Positions 32,146 to 43,855 of a stretch of 64,000 nucleotides of DNA are shown piece after piece. The stretch spans positions 227,677,827 to 227,741,826 of the forward strand of contig NC_081553.1 of assembly GCF_963082655.1 (NCBI RefSeq), written 5' to 3'. This DNA comes from Stomoxys calcitrans. Its lineage: Eukaryota > Arthropoda > Insecta > Diptera > Muscidae. Within the stretch, counting starts at the first letter, position 1. Every line of letters begins with the position of its first letter. A model generated the notes under the pieces. It searched no databases, was not told where the DNA came from, and saw only the letters and a list, made by a program, of their open reading frames with translations. The translations under genes were made by a program, and so were the position numbers.

Positions 32146-32530
32146 CGCAGCTCGTGATTCATACGACGCCTATATTCTCCATTAACGCAAACTGGTCCAT
32201 ATATTTTAAGAAGGATTTTTCTCTCAAACACTCCAAGCACTGCCTCATCTGCTTTCGCAAGTACTCATACAGTAGCACGGCAGTGTCTTGTATAGCATAA
32301 TTTTTGTCTGTCGAGAGGTGGCTGCTCCTCAACTGCTTGCTGAGTCCATAAAAACATCTGTTAGCCATTAACGCAAACTGTTTCATATATTTTAGAAAGG
32401 ATTTTTCTCCCAAACACTCCAAGCAGTGCCTTATCTGCTTTGGCAAGTACCCATGCTTCGGTACTGGTTTTATTTCAAAACTGGTGTCATTTGTTTCGGT
32501 TATGGCGATGACAATGTAGAAGTTTTGAAC
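32146..32530 (-). mobile_element. LINE fragment, region after reverse transcriptase
   Basis: Minus-strand frames contain 'ITETNDTSFEIK', 'CFYGLSKQLRSSHLS' and 'LRKQMRQCLECL', the stretch that follows the YADD region in the LINE at 33241-36590. The segment beginning 'ccattaacgcaaactg' occurs twice (about 32177 and 32366), so the fragment carries an internal tandem duplication. Its reading frame is mostly open but lacks any catalytic part. Confidence 0.7.
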
Positions 32531-33240
32531 AGTATAATTAAAACTCCTAGCAAAGAGAACAAAACCAATAACACAAATATAATAAATTATGTTGTTCATT
32601 AAAAACTTATTTACAATATGAGAATTAATAAAATGCTTAAAATTATAACATTAAAGTAGAGCGAAGAGAACGTTATAAAAATATTCCATGAATATTTATA
32701 AGCCCATACATGTTGGCCTTATAAATACCAAACCATTAACAAAGACCTGTTTCACATTACTTTTGAAAAATACCTGGATGTTAATAAATCACATAGAACC
32801 GATTTTTATTTTCTATCCGCCTCTTTAATATAAATGTTAGGAAGGGCGTAATCAAACTCATATTGTGATGGTATTCAAAAGAAGGGGATTTATTTAAACT
32901 ATAATTCAATTATGAATAATTACAATAAAGATTATGGACAAATAACAACAGCAACCGGTAATCGTTAATATAATTGTAAAACACGTTCAAAAAAATTAAT
33001 AAACAAAGAAAAAAGTCTATATCAGTAGGATATTGAAAACAAGGAATGCCCTACTTCGAAAGTAATTCTAGGTATTAGAATATAAAAAAAAACTAAAAAA
33101 TTCTATAAAAGAATATTAAAAAACATTTAAATCGCAAATATAATGGTTTTAATAATACATGCCCATAATATCGTCACGGTTGAAAAATAAATCTGGGGTT
33201 AGGTTTCAAAAAAACATGGTAGGATTCCTACTGTCCCATA
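32531..33240. other. AT-rich non-repetitive DNA
   Basis: Very A/T-rich with no supportable frame. It separates two pieces of the same LINE family. Confidence 0.45.
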
Positions 33241-33313
33241 TTTACTTTACTTTAATTGGCTATGATAGAATATTTCTTCCACTAGTCGAACGCAGAATAA
33301 CGTTCCAAGGGCC

Positions 33314-33559
33314 TCAATCTTCTGCGCTCATTCTAAAATCTCTGACACCAAGCTTCGAGGTGTCTCCCACCGCTTGATCTTTCCATCGGGCTTTTGGTCT
33401 TCCCGGTTTTCGTGTACCACCGTGTTTGCCTTCAAAAGACTTGTTTGCTAGAGCTTCTTCATCCATTCTGACAACATGACCTAGCCAACGCAGACGTTTT
33501 ATTTTGATGCGTATAACAATGCTATCGTCATCATACAGCTCATACAACTCGTGGTTCAT
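33314..33559 (-). pseudogene. LINE C-terminal segment
   Basis: 81 codons with 'RLRWLGHVVRMDEEALANK', 'GRPKARWKDQ' and flanking basic residues, the conserved tail of many insect RTE-like LINE polyproteins. It is separated from the RT core by a frameshift region at 33560-33790. Confidence 0.75.
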
Positions 33560-33790
33560 ACATCGCCTATATTCTCCATTAACGCAAACTGGTCCATATA
33601 TTTAATGAAGAATCTTTCTCTCAAATACTCCAAGCATCTGCCTCATCTGCTTTCACAAGCACCCATGCTTCAGAACCACATAACAACACGGCTTGTATCA
33701 GTATTTTGTACAGTGTAATCTTCGTCAGTCGAGAGGTGGCCTTGTTTTTAAACTGCTTTCTTAGTCCAAAGTATCATCTGTTTGCCAGTA

Positions 33791-34237
33791 TTATTCTCTG
33801 CTTAATCTCAAAACTGTGTCATTCGTTTCGGTTATGGCGGTGCCGAGGTAGATAAAGTTACTGACTTTCCCCATTTTCTTTATCTGCTCGGTTGTGCAAA
33901 CCTTTTTGGGAGTTGAAACCATCCATTTCGTCTTAGCTCCATTTACTGCCAGACCCATTTTCACTAACTCTCTTTCGATTCTTTCAAAGGCTGCAGTTAC
34001 TACTTCCGGTGATCGACCTATGATATCCATGTTGTCGGCATAGGCGAGTAGCATGTTTTCTCTTGTGATTAGTGTGCCATATCTATTCACATCTATATCT
34101 CGTATAATCTTCTCCAGCAGCATATTAAAGAGATCACACGATAGGCTGTCTCCTTGTCTGAAACCTCGTTTGGTATTAAATGGTTCGGAGAGATTCTTTC
34201 CCATTCTTACTGAGGAACGCGTTTCAGGAAGTGTCAT
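33791..34237 (-). pseudogene. LINE reverse transcriptase, active-site region
   Basis: 148 codons. Residues 25-32, GFRQGDSL, match the RQGDPLSP block, and residues 66-69 read YADN where active enzymes have YADD. The second catalytic aspartate is replaced by asparagine (codon AAC at 34033-34031), so the product could not polymerise. 'GLAVNGAKTKWMV' (95-107) is the following RT block. Confidence 0.8.
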
Positions 34238-34634
34238 CCTGCAGAGTCTTATTCATTTTGCAGGGATACCAAACTCAGACATGAATTGAAATACCTTTGA
34301 GCGTAAAGGAGTATGGAAGGCAGCTTTTACAGTCAACAAAGATATGGTTGGTGTTGTTTTGTCCTTCTCGGGTCTTTTCCAGGATTTGAAGCAGTGTGAA
34401 TATCTGGTTTAGGGTGGATTTACTAGGTCTAAAGCCGCATTGATAGGGCTCAATTATCTATTTGACTTTAGGTTTTAATCGTTCACACAGTATGCACGAG
34501 AGTATCTTGTAAGCGATGGGAAGATGACTTATTCCTCTGTAGTTGGCACATTCCGTCATGTCTCCTTTCTTGTGTACGGAACATAGTATGCTGAGGTTCC
34601 AATCATCGGGTATGCGTTCTTCTAGCCAGATTGC

Positions 34635-35597
34635 TTAGATAAGCTGATGCATACGCCTTATCAGCGTATCGCCTCCGTTCTTAAATAGTTCAGCGGGTAA
34701 CCCGTCGGCTCCTACTGCCTTGTTGTTTTTTAGTCGAGTCACTGCTACTTGGACCTCATTCTGACTAGGAGGCAAACATTCTATACTATCATCAGGGATT
34801 GGTTCTGCGATATTCTCATCGCCGCCAACATGGGTCACTAGCAGTTGGGTCTTAAATAGTTCAGCGGGTAAGCCGTCGGCTCCTGCTGCCTTGTTGTTCT
34901 TGAGTGGGGTCACTGTTACTTGGACCTCAATCTGACTAGGAGATAAACATTCTATACCATCATCAGGGATTGGTTTTGCGGTATCCTCTTCGCCGCCAAC
35001 GTCGGGCACTAACAGTTGGGTCTTAAATAGTTCAGCGGGTAACCCGTCGGCTCCTGCTGCCTTGTTGATCTTTAGTCGGGTCACTGCTACTTGGACCTCA
35101 TTCTGATTAGGAGGTAAACATTTTATACCATGATCAGAGATTGGTTCTGCGCCATCCTCTTCGCTGCCAACTTCGGACACTAGCAGTTGGGTACAATTTT
35201 CTTTCCATATCCTCAGCATGTTATCTGTGTCAGTTACCAGATTTCCTTCTTTGTCTCTGCAGGAGGATGTGCCCGCAGCAAAGCCATCGGTTTGATGTTT
35301 AATTCTTTGGTAGAATTTCCGGACTTCATTCTGACTACTGTACATCTCAATTCGCTCACACTCATGTCTTTTCATTTCCTTTTTCTTTCTGCGGAATAGA
35401 CGTTTCTCCTCTCTCCTTTTCTCCCGATACCTCTCCTTCATCTGGCGCGTTGCTACTGATTGCATGGTTGCTCTATATACCGCATTCTTGGCTTCAGTAG
35501 CATCTACACATACTTGACCGTACCATGGGTTTCTTGGAGGAGGCTTCCGGTACCCATGTACGGATTTCGCAGCATTTTCCGTGGAGTAGTTTGCCAC
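34635..35597 (-). pseudogene. LINE RT N-terminal part with triplicated segment
   Basis: 320 open codons. The first 100 residues are a basic, likely coiled linker ('REKRREEKRLFRRKKKEMK'). The conserved RT block 'KAAGADGLPAELFK' then appears three times because a 57-residue unit (171 bp) is repeated in tandem at 34680-35192. All three units stay in frame, though they differ from each other by roughly 10 percent. After the last unit the frame ends at 'MHQLI' and the RT continues frameshifted. Confidence 0.85.
34680..35192 (-). repeat. Three tandem 171-bp units inside LINE RT
   Basis: Units begin 'cttaaatagttcagcgggta' at 34680, 34851 and 35022, exactly 171 bp apart. 171 is divisible by three, so the reading frame is kept. 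The third unit ends at 35192. Confidence 0.95.
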
Positions 35598-35824
35598 TGC
35601 GCCATTATATCATCGGAACAAGGAGTGCTTTCATCAAGCAGTTGGGTCAGTCGAGTGGAGTATACCGCTGCCATTTGTTGTGTTTGCAGCTTTTCAATGT
35701 CCAGCTTCCGTGCAGTGTCCGATCGTACTTTCCTCGCCATGTTCAAACGGTAATGATCCGAATTTATATTCGCTCCACGGATCGATCGTAGACCTAACAC
35801 GCTGGATGAATGCCTTCCTTCCAT
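35504..35824 (-). pseudogene. LINE linker between endonuclease and RT
   Basis: 106 codons overlapping the next frame by about 94 bases, which marks a frameshift. It includes 'SDHYRLNMARKVRSDTARK' (the endonuclease C-terminal SDHYRL motif region) and the start of the RT linker. Confidence 0.7.
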
Positions 35825-35981
35825 CTATCACAACGTAATCAACTTGGTTTCTCGTGTTTTGATCGGGTGACAGCCATGAGGCTTTGTGAATATTTTTATG
35901 TTGAAATCTGGTGCTACTAACTACTTTTGCTAACTACTTTTGCCGCGGCGAAATCTATCAGCCTCAACCCATTACTGGACG

Positions 35982-36359
35982 TTATCTCTTGGAGGCTAAA
36001 CTTGGATCCAAAATATCTTCCTTCCCTATCTTCGCATTAAAATCTCCCAGAACGATTTTCATATCATGGGTGGGGCAGCTGTCATATTCTCTCTCTAGGC
36101 GCTCGTGCAAAATATCCTTGGTTTGCTCGTCCTTGTCTTCCGTCGGAGCATGGGCACAAATAAGGCTGATGTAGAAGAATTTGGGTTTTATGTGGATTGT
36201 GGCTAGCCTCTCGTCCACCGGAGTAAAGCTGGAGACAAGGTGTTTCAGTCTCCGACTAACCACAAATCCACAGCCAAATTCATGCCTCATGTTATGGCAG
36301 CTGATGTATAGTTCGTCACCGTTTGGTGTTGTAGTGACGCCATTCCCAGTCCATCGCAC
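35982..36359 (-). pseudogene. LINE apurinic-type endonuclease core
   Basis: 125 codons. 'ICAHAPTEDK' (residues 67-76) and 'VLGDFNAKIG' (103-112, with the catalytic GDFN motif) are diagnostic of the APE-type endonuclease of LINEs, which nicks target DNA to prime reverse transcription. The frame is broken at both ends. Confidence 0.8.
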
Positions 36360-36394
36360 TTCCTGTAAGGCGGTAATATCTGCCTTGTCCTTCT

Positions 36395-36586
36395 CTAATA
36401 CATCCGCCAGCGCGTATACTGCATCTTTTCTTTAAAGAGTGCGGACATTCCAAGTGCAGATCCGCTAAACATGGTCCTTGTTTCGTTTGCGTGGGTCGTC
36501 AACGTGGGGGGGGGGGGGTCCGTTTTTACCATTCCTTCGTTTCTCATAGTAGTTCTCATAGCTTTCCTGTCCCATTCTACTCTCAT
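36395..36586 (-). pseudogene. LINE endonuclease N-terminal scrap
   Basis: A frame-shifted remnant of the endonuclease start. The next frame reads the usual 'TWNVRTLF'-like opening only with a shift. A 13-G run (36506-36518) falls here and is a likely site of frame loss. Confidence 0.5.
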
Positions 36587-36590
36587 ATGT

Positions 36591-37265
36591 TATGGCCTTA
36601 AAAGGACTTCCTGCATCCTACTGAATCCGAATTTCTATTAAACAAAAAAAAAAAAAGAAATAATTCTTAGACAATACTCTCCAATCACAATAAATGCTCC
36701 CACTTTTTCACCACTTTTTCTCATCATACGAAACCCCCTTCAATATTTTTTACGATTGATGTACGACTTTGACTCATAACCACTTTAGTTGATTGCTATC
36801 ATTTCGTCTACTACAATAATAGTTTTCATGTGTTTCAAATAATTTCCTCCAATCGTAATGACCCATTTGCCCAGAGTAGCGCCCAACAATGCCACAGAAC
36901 GATACAAAAAAAAAGAGCGGTAGAAAAAAATCACTAAACTTAAATTAACAGCAAATTTGTATGCGAGTTTATGGGAAATTAATGAGTAAATGTTATTTTT
37001 ATCAATTAATTATATTATAATGTATTCCAAGTGAATGAATGCAATTCATTAACGATAACTGACATAAACCTATTAAAATATAATTTACATTTGAAATTGT
37101 ATTACACAGCGACGAACGACGACCTCCATGGGGACTCAAACACGAATGTCAACGAAATGGTAAATATATGCACACATATGGATCAGGGTAAGAGTTGAAG
37201 GTGGTCGGTCCATGGCTATGCGAGTAGAAGGATGCAGCCTTTCATTGATCACATGAAATGCAAAA
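36591..37265. other. AT-rich non-repetitive DNA
   Basis: Homeodomain-like TAAT/ATTA words near 36980-37090 and no coding frame. Confidence 0.4.
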
Positions 37266-39238
37266 CAACCAAAAAGGCATTAAGTTCGGCCGGGCCGAAC
37301 TTTGGATACCCACCACCCCGGGTATATATGTAAACCCCCTTTCGTCATAATCCGATGAAAATTGGGTAACTTATGCACCCAAATTCGGCACGGACATTGA
37401 GTGGTCTAATACATATAAGTCACAGTTAGATTTTGTATTTCAAATTTCAAAAAAATCGGGTAATAAATAAAGCCTTTATTGGGAGATCGGTCTATATGGC
37501 AGCTATATCTAAATATAGTCCGATCTGAACCAAATTTCAGTTAAATGTTGGAAGGCCTTAAGCTACTCACTGTTTCAAATTTTAGCGGAATCGGTTAAAA
37601 AATAAAGCTTTTATGGGCTTCAGACCCTTTATCGGGAGATCGGTCAATATGGCAGCTATATCTAAATATAGGCCGATCTGAACCATATTTGGAGCGGATG
37701 TTGATAGGCCTAAAGCTACTCACTGCTTAAAATTTCAGCGAAATCGTTTAAAAAATAAAGCTTTTATGGGCTTCAGACCCTTTATCGCCAGATCGGTCTA
37801 TATGGCAGCTATATCTAAATATAGTCCGATCTGAACCATATTTGAGTTAAATGTTGGCAGGCCTAAAACTACTCACTTTTTTAAATTTCAGCGAAATCGG
37901 TTAAAAAATAAAGCTTTTATGGGCTTCAGACACTTTATCTGGAAATCGGTCTATATGGCAGCTATATCTAAATATAGTCCAATCTGAACCATACATAGGG
38001 CAGATGTCGGGTGGCTTAAAATAACCCACAGTTTCGAATCTCAGCAAAATTGGGCAATAAATAAAGCTTTTATGGGCTTCAGACCCTTTATCGGCAGATC
38101 GGTCTATATGGCAGCTATATTTAAATACAGTCCGATCTGAACCATACTTTGGTCAGATGTTGGTAGGGCTAAAGCTACTCACAGTTTCGAATTTCAGCGA
38201 AATCGGTTAAAAAATAATGTTTTTATGGGCTTTAGACCCTTTATCGGCAGATCGGTCTATATGACGGCTATATCTAAATATAGTCCAATCTGAACCATAC
38301 TTAAGTCAGATCTCGGGAGGCTTAAAATAACCCACAGTTTCGAATCTCAGCGAAGTTGGGTAATAAATAAAGCTTTTATGGGCTTCAGACCCTTTATTGG
38401 GAGATTGGTCTATATGGCTGCTATATCTAAATATAGTCCGATCTGAACCATATTTAAGTTAAATGTTGGCAGGCCTAAAACTACTCACTGTTTTAAATTT
38501 CAGCGAAATCGGTTAAAGAATAAAGCTTTTATTGGCTTTAGACCCTTTATCGGCAGATCGGTCTATATGGCAGCTATATCTAAATATAGTCCGATCAGAT
38601 CCATATTTAGGTTCGAAGTTGAGAAGCCTTAAACTACTCACTGTTTTAAATTTCAGCGAAATCGTTTAAAAATTAAAGCTTTTATGGTCTTCAGACCTTT
38701 TATCGGGAGATCGGTCTATATGGCAGCTATATCTAAATATGGTCCGATTCGACCCGTTCAAGAACTTAACCAGCGTGCATCAAAAATACGTATCTGTGCC
38801 AAATTTCAGTTCAATATCTCAATTTTTGAAGCCTGCAGAGTGATTAAAACAGATGGACGGACAGACACACGGACATCGTTAAATCGTCTTAGAATTTTAC
38901 AACGATCCGAAATATTGGGTTCCCCAAAAAGTAATTGCGGATTTTTCATATAGTCGGCGTTGGCAAATTTTTTCACAGCTTGTGACTCTGTAATTGCATT
39001 CTTTCTTCTGTCAGTTATCAGCTGTTACTTTTAGCTTGCTTTAGAAAAAAAAACTTAGAATGATTAAAGTTCATTCTAAGTTTTACTAAAAATGCATTTA
39101 CTTTCTTTTAAAAAATCCGCAATTACTTTTTGGGCAACCCAAAATATATACCTTGTAGGGTTGGAAATTGATATTTCGATGTGTTGCAAACGGAATGACT
39201 AAATGAATATACCCCCTATCCTACGATGGTGGGTATAA
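37266..39238 (-). repeat. Family B repeat, long complete copy
   Basis: Left palindrome TTCGGCCGGGCCGAA near 37285-37299. About nine tandem monomers of roughly 153 bp follow ('atggcagctatatctaaata', 'aaataaagcttttatgggct'), then a (GGAC/AGAC)n tract near 38855-38873. The right end is 'accccctatcctacgatggt' with 'gggtataa'. It is interrupted by a MITE at 38915. Confidence 0.88.
38915..39142 (+). mobile_element. Mariner-type MITE, copy 5 (nested)
   Basis: 228 bp, slightly shortened, inserted in the conserved 'gaaatatata' of a family B copy. The left flank is TA; the right flank is altered. The first terminal repeat reads TTGGGTTCCCC, one change from the others. Confidence 0.88.
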
Positions 39239-40555
39239 CAAGTAATGGCGTGCTAAGTTCGACCGGGCCGAATCTTATATACCCTCCACCATGGATCGCA
39301 TTTGTCGAGTTCTTTTCCCGGCATCTCTTCTTAGGCAAAGCAAGGATAAAAGAAAAATTTTCTCTGCTAGTAGAAAGATATCAAGATATGGTCCGGTTCG
39401 GACCACAATTAAATTATATGTTGGAGACCTGTGTAAAATGTCAGCCAATTCGAATAAGAATTGCGCCCTTTGGGGGTTCAGAAGTAAAATAGAGATATCG
39501 ATTTATATGGGAGCTGTATTAGGCTATAGACCGATTCAGACCATAACAAACACGCATGTTGATGTTCGTGAGAAGATATGTCGTAAAAAATTTGAGGCAA
39601 ATCGGATAATAATTGCGACCTCTAGAGGCTCAAGAAATCAAGATTCCAGATCGGTTTATATGGCAGCTATTGCAGGTTATGGACCGATTTGAGCCATACA
39701 ACATAACAAAATACTTCGTGCAAAATTTCATTCCAATCGGATAAAAAGTGCGCCCTCTAGAGGCTCAAGAAGTCAAGACCCAAGAACGGTTTTTAAGACA
39801 GCTATATCAGGTTATTAACCGATTTGAGCCATACTTGGCACAGTTGTTGGATATTATAACAAAACACGTCGTGCAAAATTTCATTCTAGTCGGATAAGAA
39901 TTGCGCCTTTTAGAGGTTTCAGAAGTCAAGACCCAAGATCGGTTTATATGGCAGCTTTATCAGGTTATTGACCGATTTGAACCACACTTGGCACAGTTTT
40001 TAGATATCATAACAAAACACATCGTGCAAAATTTCATTCCAATCGGATAGGAATTGCGCCCTCTAGAGGCTCAAGGAGTCAAGACCCAAGATCGATTTAT
40101 AGGACAGCTATATAAGATTATGGATCGATTTAAACCATACTGAACACAGTTGTTGGATATCATAACAAAACACATCGTGCAAAATTTCATTCCCATCGGA
40201 TAAGAATTGCGCCCTCTAGAGGCTCAAGAAGTCAAGACCCAAGATCGGTTTATATGGCAGCTATATCAAAACATGGACCGATATGGCCCATTTACAATCC
40301 CAACCAACCTACACTAATTGGAAGTATTTGGGCAAATATTTCAAGTGGCTAGCTTTACTCCTTCGAAGGTTAGCGTGCTTTCGACAGACAGAATGACGGA
40401 CGGACATTCGGACGGACGGACATGGCTAGATCGACATAAAATGTCACGACAATCAAGAATATATGTACTTTATGGGGTCTCAGACGAATATTTCGATTAG
40501 TTACAAACAGAATGACGAAATTAGTATACCCCCATCCTATGGTGAAGGGTATAAC
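39239..40555 (-). repeat. Family A repeat, complete copy
   Basis: Begins at once after the family B hairpin end, with palindrome TTCGACCGGGCCGAA near 39258-39272. About six monomers and a (CGGA)n tract near 40397-40421 follow. It ends on the hairpin 'cccccatcctatggtgaag'. Confidence 0.87.
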
Positions 40556-41403
40556 AAAAGAATGGCAACTCAACAAATTGTAATTAAATGTTTGCATTGT
40601 TATCTCTTAGTTGCCAGTTTAAGCTGATTGCAAAAAATATTTTTAAGTGGTTTTTCTGTGTATCAAAGTGAGCTAAAAATCCTCTTGAAATATTTTGAAT
40701 ATTTCATGGACTGTAAATCGGTTCTAGGAAATACAAGTATGGCTTCAAGTACTCTTGAAAAATGCTGTTTGTTTTATACAGAACGGTTGCCATTTCAAAT
40801 ATATTATGATAGGCTAGTGTAAAGGAGTAGCAGGTAGCGGAATTGTGTCCCTCTCGTAATGTGAAATATTTTTCAGGATTTTATTCATTTCTGCTTAAAA
40901 TGGACAAATATCTTCTTGAGTGATAGGTAAGTTTATTCTGCTTATATCCATGAATTTTTGAAAGATTTAACCATTTCTCTGCCAACATACTCTTCGCCTA
41001 CTGATGATCAAGCCCTGCCATTGTCTGCCTAGCAGCCATTGTAGCTTTGTGCAACTGCCCTATTCTCCACATGGTTTTTGATGTTTTAAAATGCTTTATT
41101 AGCCTACCATTTGACACGTAAATGTTTGGCTAATAAAATGTTTTCGTGCTACAAGCAGTGTTGACTTAACAATTCCTTATTTTTTTTTTTTCATAAGCTC
41201 ATAAAAAGTGTGAATTCCATAAAAGCAAACAAACATTTTCATCAACAACAGATAAGAGTCTCAGAACACGAAAATATATGATGTGCCTTATCTATAAAAT
41301 GCAAATGCAAGGCTCTCTAAGAAGTTAAAATTTTTTCCATGAGGTTTCAATATATACCTAATAGTATTTTTGGAATAAACCCAAAAATATAAAAATTTTT
41401 GAA
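40556..41403. other. Non-repetitive DNA
   Basis: No repeat family recognised. The short frame at 40628-40822 (64 codons) is unremarkable and not called. Confidence 0.4.
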
Positions 41404-42265
41404 AGTGCACGTAATAGACCGATACGGGTCATATTTTATTTAGACAGGTCTATATGACAGCTTATCCAAATCTGAACCGATGTGGGCGAACTTAAAGAAG
41501 AATATCGATGGACCTAACACAACTCACAGTCCCAAATTTCGGCGACATCGGACAACAAATGCGCCAATTATGGGCCCAAGACCTTAAATTGAGAGATCGG
41601 TTTATATGGCAGGTATATCCAAATCTAAACCGATCTGTACCAAATTGCAGAAGGATGACGAAAGGCCTAAAATCGGACAATAAATGCGCCTTTTATGGGC
41701 CCAAGACCTTAAATCTAGAGATCAGTCTATAGGCAGCTATATTCAAATTTGGACCGATCTGGGTCAAATTAAAGAAGAATGCCGAAGGGGTTAACGGAAC
41801 TCAATGTTCCAAGTTTTTGCGAAATCGGATAATAAATGAGCCTTTTATGGGCCCAAGACCTTAAATCGAGCCCTAAATTTCAACAAAATCGGAGAAAACA
41901 TTTGGGTTTTATGCGCCTAAGACCATAAATCGGCGGATTGGTCTATATGAGGGCTATATCGATCTGCTTATGGTAAAAAAAGAATCTGTGCAAAGTTTCA
42001 GCTCAATATCTCTATGTTTAAGGACTGTAGCGTGATTTCTTGTTGTGTGAATTAAGTATCGTCCGAATCGGCTTATAACCCGATCTATCTTCGTTATTAA
42101 ATCTCCCGATTCTACTTAAGCCTATAGATGGCGCAGTTTTCATCCGATTGAGCTAAAATTTGGTGCAATGATTTCTCTCATAATTTCCATCTGACTTAAT
42201 TGGATTTGATTTTAAACGGTAAATGCATTGAAATTGCTTCTATATAAGCCTATCAACTGATTTTT
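41404..42265 (-). repeat. Family B fragment, then A-like stretch
   Basis: 41404-42045 holds about four reversed family B monomers without either end. 42046-42265 is a forward A-like stretch ('gatggcgcagttttcatccg'). Both are truncated. Confidence 0.65.
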
Positions 42266-43855
42266 ATACCCTTCACCATAGATGGGGGTATACTAATTTC
42301 GTCATTCTGTTTGTAACACCTCAAAATATGTGCCTGAGACCCCATAAGGTATATACATTCTTGATCGTCATGTCATTTAAAGTCAATCTAGCCATGTCCG
42401 TCCGTCTGTCTGTCTGTCCGTCTGTCTGTCGAAAACACACAAACTTTCGAAGGAGTAAAGCTAGCCGCTTCAAATTTTGCACAAATACTTCTTATTAGTG
42501 TAGGTAATATAGCTGTCATATAAACCGATCTTGGGTCTTGACTTCTTTATCCTCTAGAGGGCGCATTTCTCCTCCGATTTAACTGAAATTATGCACGTAG
42601 TATCACTTCCAACAACTGTGCTAAGTATGGTTCAAATCGGTCCAAGTTTTGATATAGCTGCCATATAAACCGATCTTGGGTCTTGACTTCTTGAGCCTCT
42701 AGAGGGCGCAATTTTCATCCGATTTCGCTGAAATTTTGAATCAGGTGTTTTGTTATGATTTCCAATAACTGTGCTAAGTATGTCGTAAATCGGTTCATAA
42801 CCTGTTGTAGCTGCCATATAAACCGATCTGGGATCTTGACTTCTTTAGCCTCTAGAGGGCGCAATTCTCTTCCGATTTGACTGAAATTTTGCAAATAGTG
42901 TTTTGGTATCACTTTCATCACCTGCACTAATTATGGTTCAAATCGATCCATGTTTTGGTATAGCTGCCATATAATCCGATCTTGACTTCTTGAGCCTCTA
43001 GAGGGCGCAATTCTTATCCGATTGGAATGAAATTCTTCATGAGGTGTTTTGTTATGACTGTTAATGACAGTGCTAAGTATGGTTCAAATCGGTCCATATT
43101 TTGATATAGCTGCCATATAAACCGATTCTGGGTCTTGATTTTCTTGAGCCCCTAGAGGGCGCAATTCTCGTCTGATTTGACTGAAATTTTGAACGTAGTA
43201 TTTTGGTGTCTCTTCCTCCAACGGTGTTAAGTACGATTCAAATCGGCTCATAATCTGGTATAGCTGTCATATAAACCGATCTTGGTTCTTGACTTTTTGA
43301 GCTTCTAGAGGGCGCAATTCTCATCCGATTTGGTTGAAATTTTGCATGAGGTGTTTTGTTATGACTTCCAATAACTGTGCTAGGTATAGCGCAAATCGGT
43401 ACATAACGTTATATAGCTGCCATATAAACCGATCTGGGGTCTTGACTTCTTTAGCCTCTAGAGGCCGCAATTCTCCTCCGATTTGGCAGAAATTTTGTAC
43501 AACGGCTTCTCTCATAACCTTCAACAGACGTGTCTAATATGGTCTGAATCGATCAATAGCTTGATATAGCTCCCATGTAAACCGATCTCCCGATTTTGCT
43601 TCTTGGGCCCCTACAAGGCGCAATTCTTATCCGAATGAACTGAAATATTACACAATGACTTCCACAATGTTGAGCATTCATTTATGGTTCGAATTGGACT
43701 CTAACTTGATATAACTCCAATAGCATAACAGTTTTTATTCAATATTCTTTGTTTGCCTAAAAAGAGATACCCCGCATAGAACTCGACAAATGCCATCCAT
43801 AGTGGAGGGTATACAAGATTCGGACCGGCCGAACTTGGCACGCTCTGACTTATTT
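42266..43855 (+). repeat. Family A repeat, complete copy
   Basis: Hairpin 'tatacccttcaccatag' with 'gggggtata', a (CCGT/CTGT)n tract near 42398-42429, and about eight monomers. It ends with a palindrome (TTCGGACCGGCCGAA near 43821-43835). Confidence 0.87.

Larger units (their letters stand above)
33241..36590 (-). mobile_element. Degenerate LINE (APE endonuclease + RT)
   Basis: A non-LTR retrotransposon read from 36590 to about 33241. In order it has an apurinic-type endonuclease, a linker, reverse transcriptase and a C-terminal 'RLRWLGHVVRM' segment. That layout, with no RNase H visible, resembles RTE-like LINEs of insects; the clade is an inference. Several frameshifts and a mutated RT active site show it is dead. 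The RT part contains an in-frame triplication. Smaller pieces of the same family lie at 32146, 46981, 57985, 59692 and 60150. Confidence 0.85.

Noticed and set aside
35187..35791. Plus-strand ORFs of 70-97 codons
   Set aside because: They are antisense shadows of the LINE polyprotein on the minus strand.
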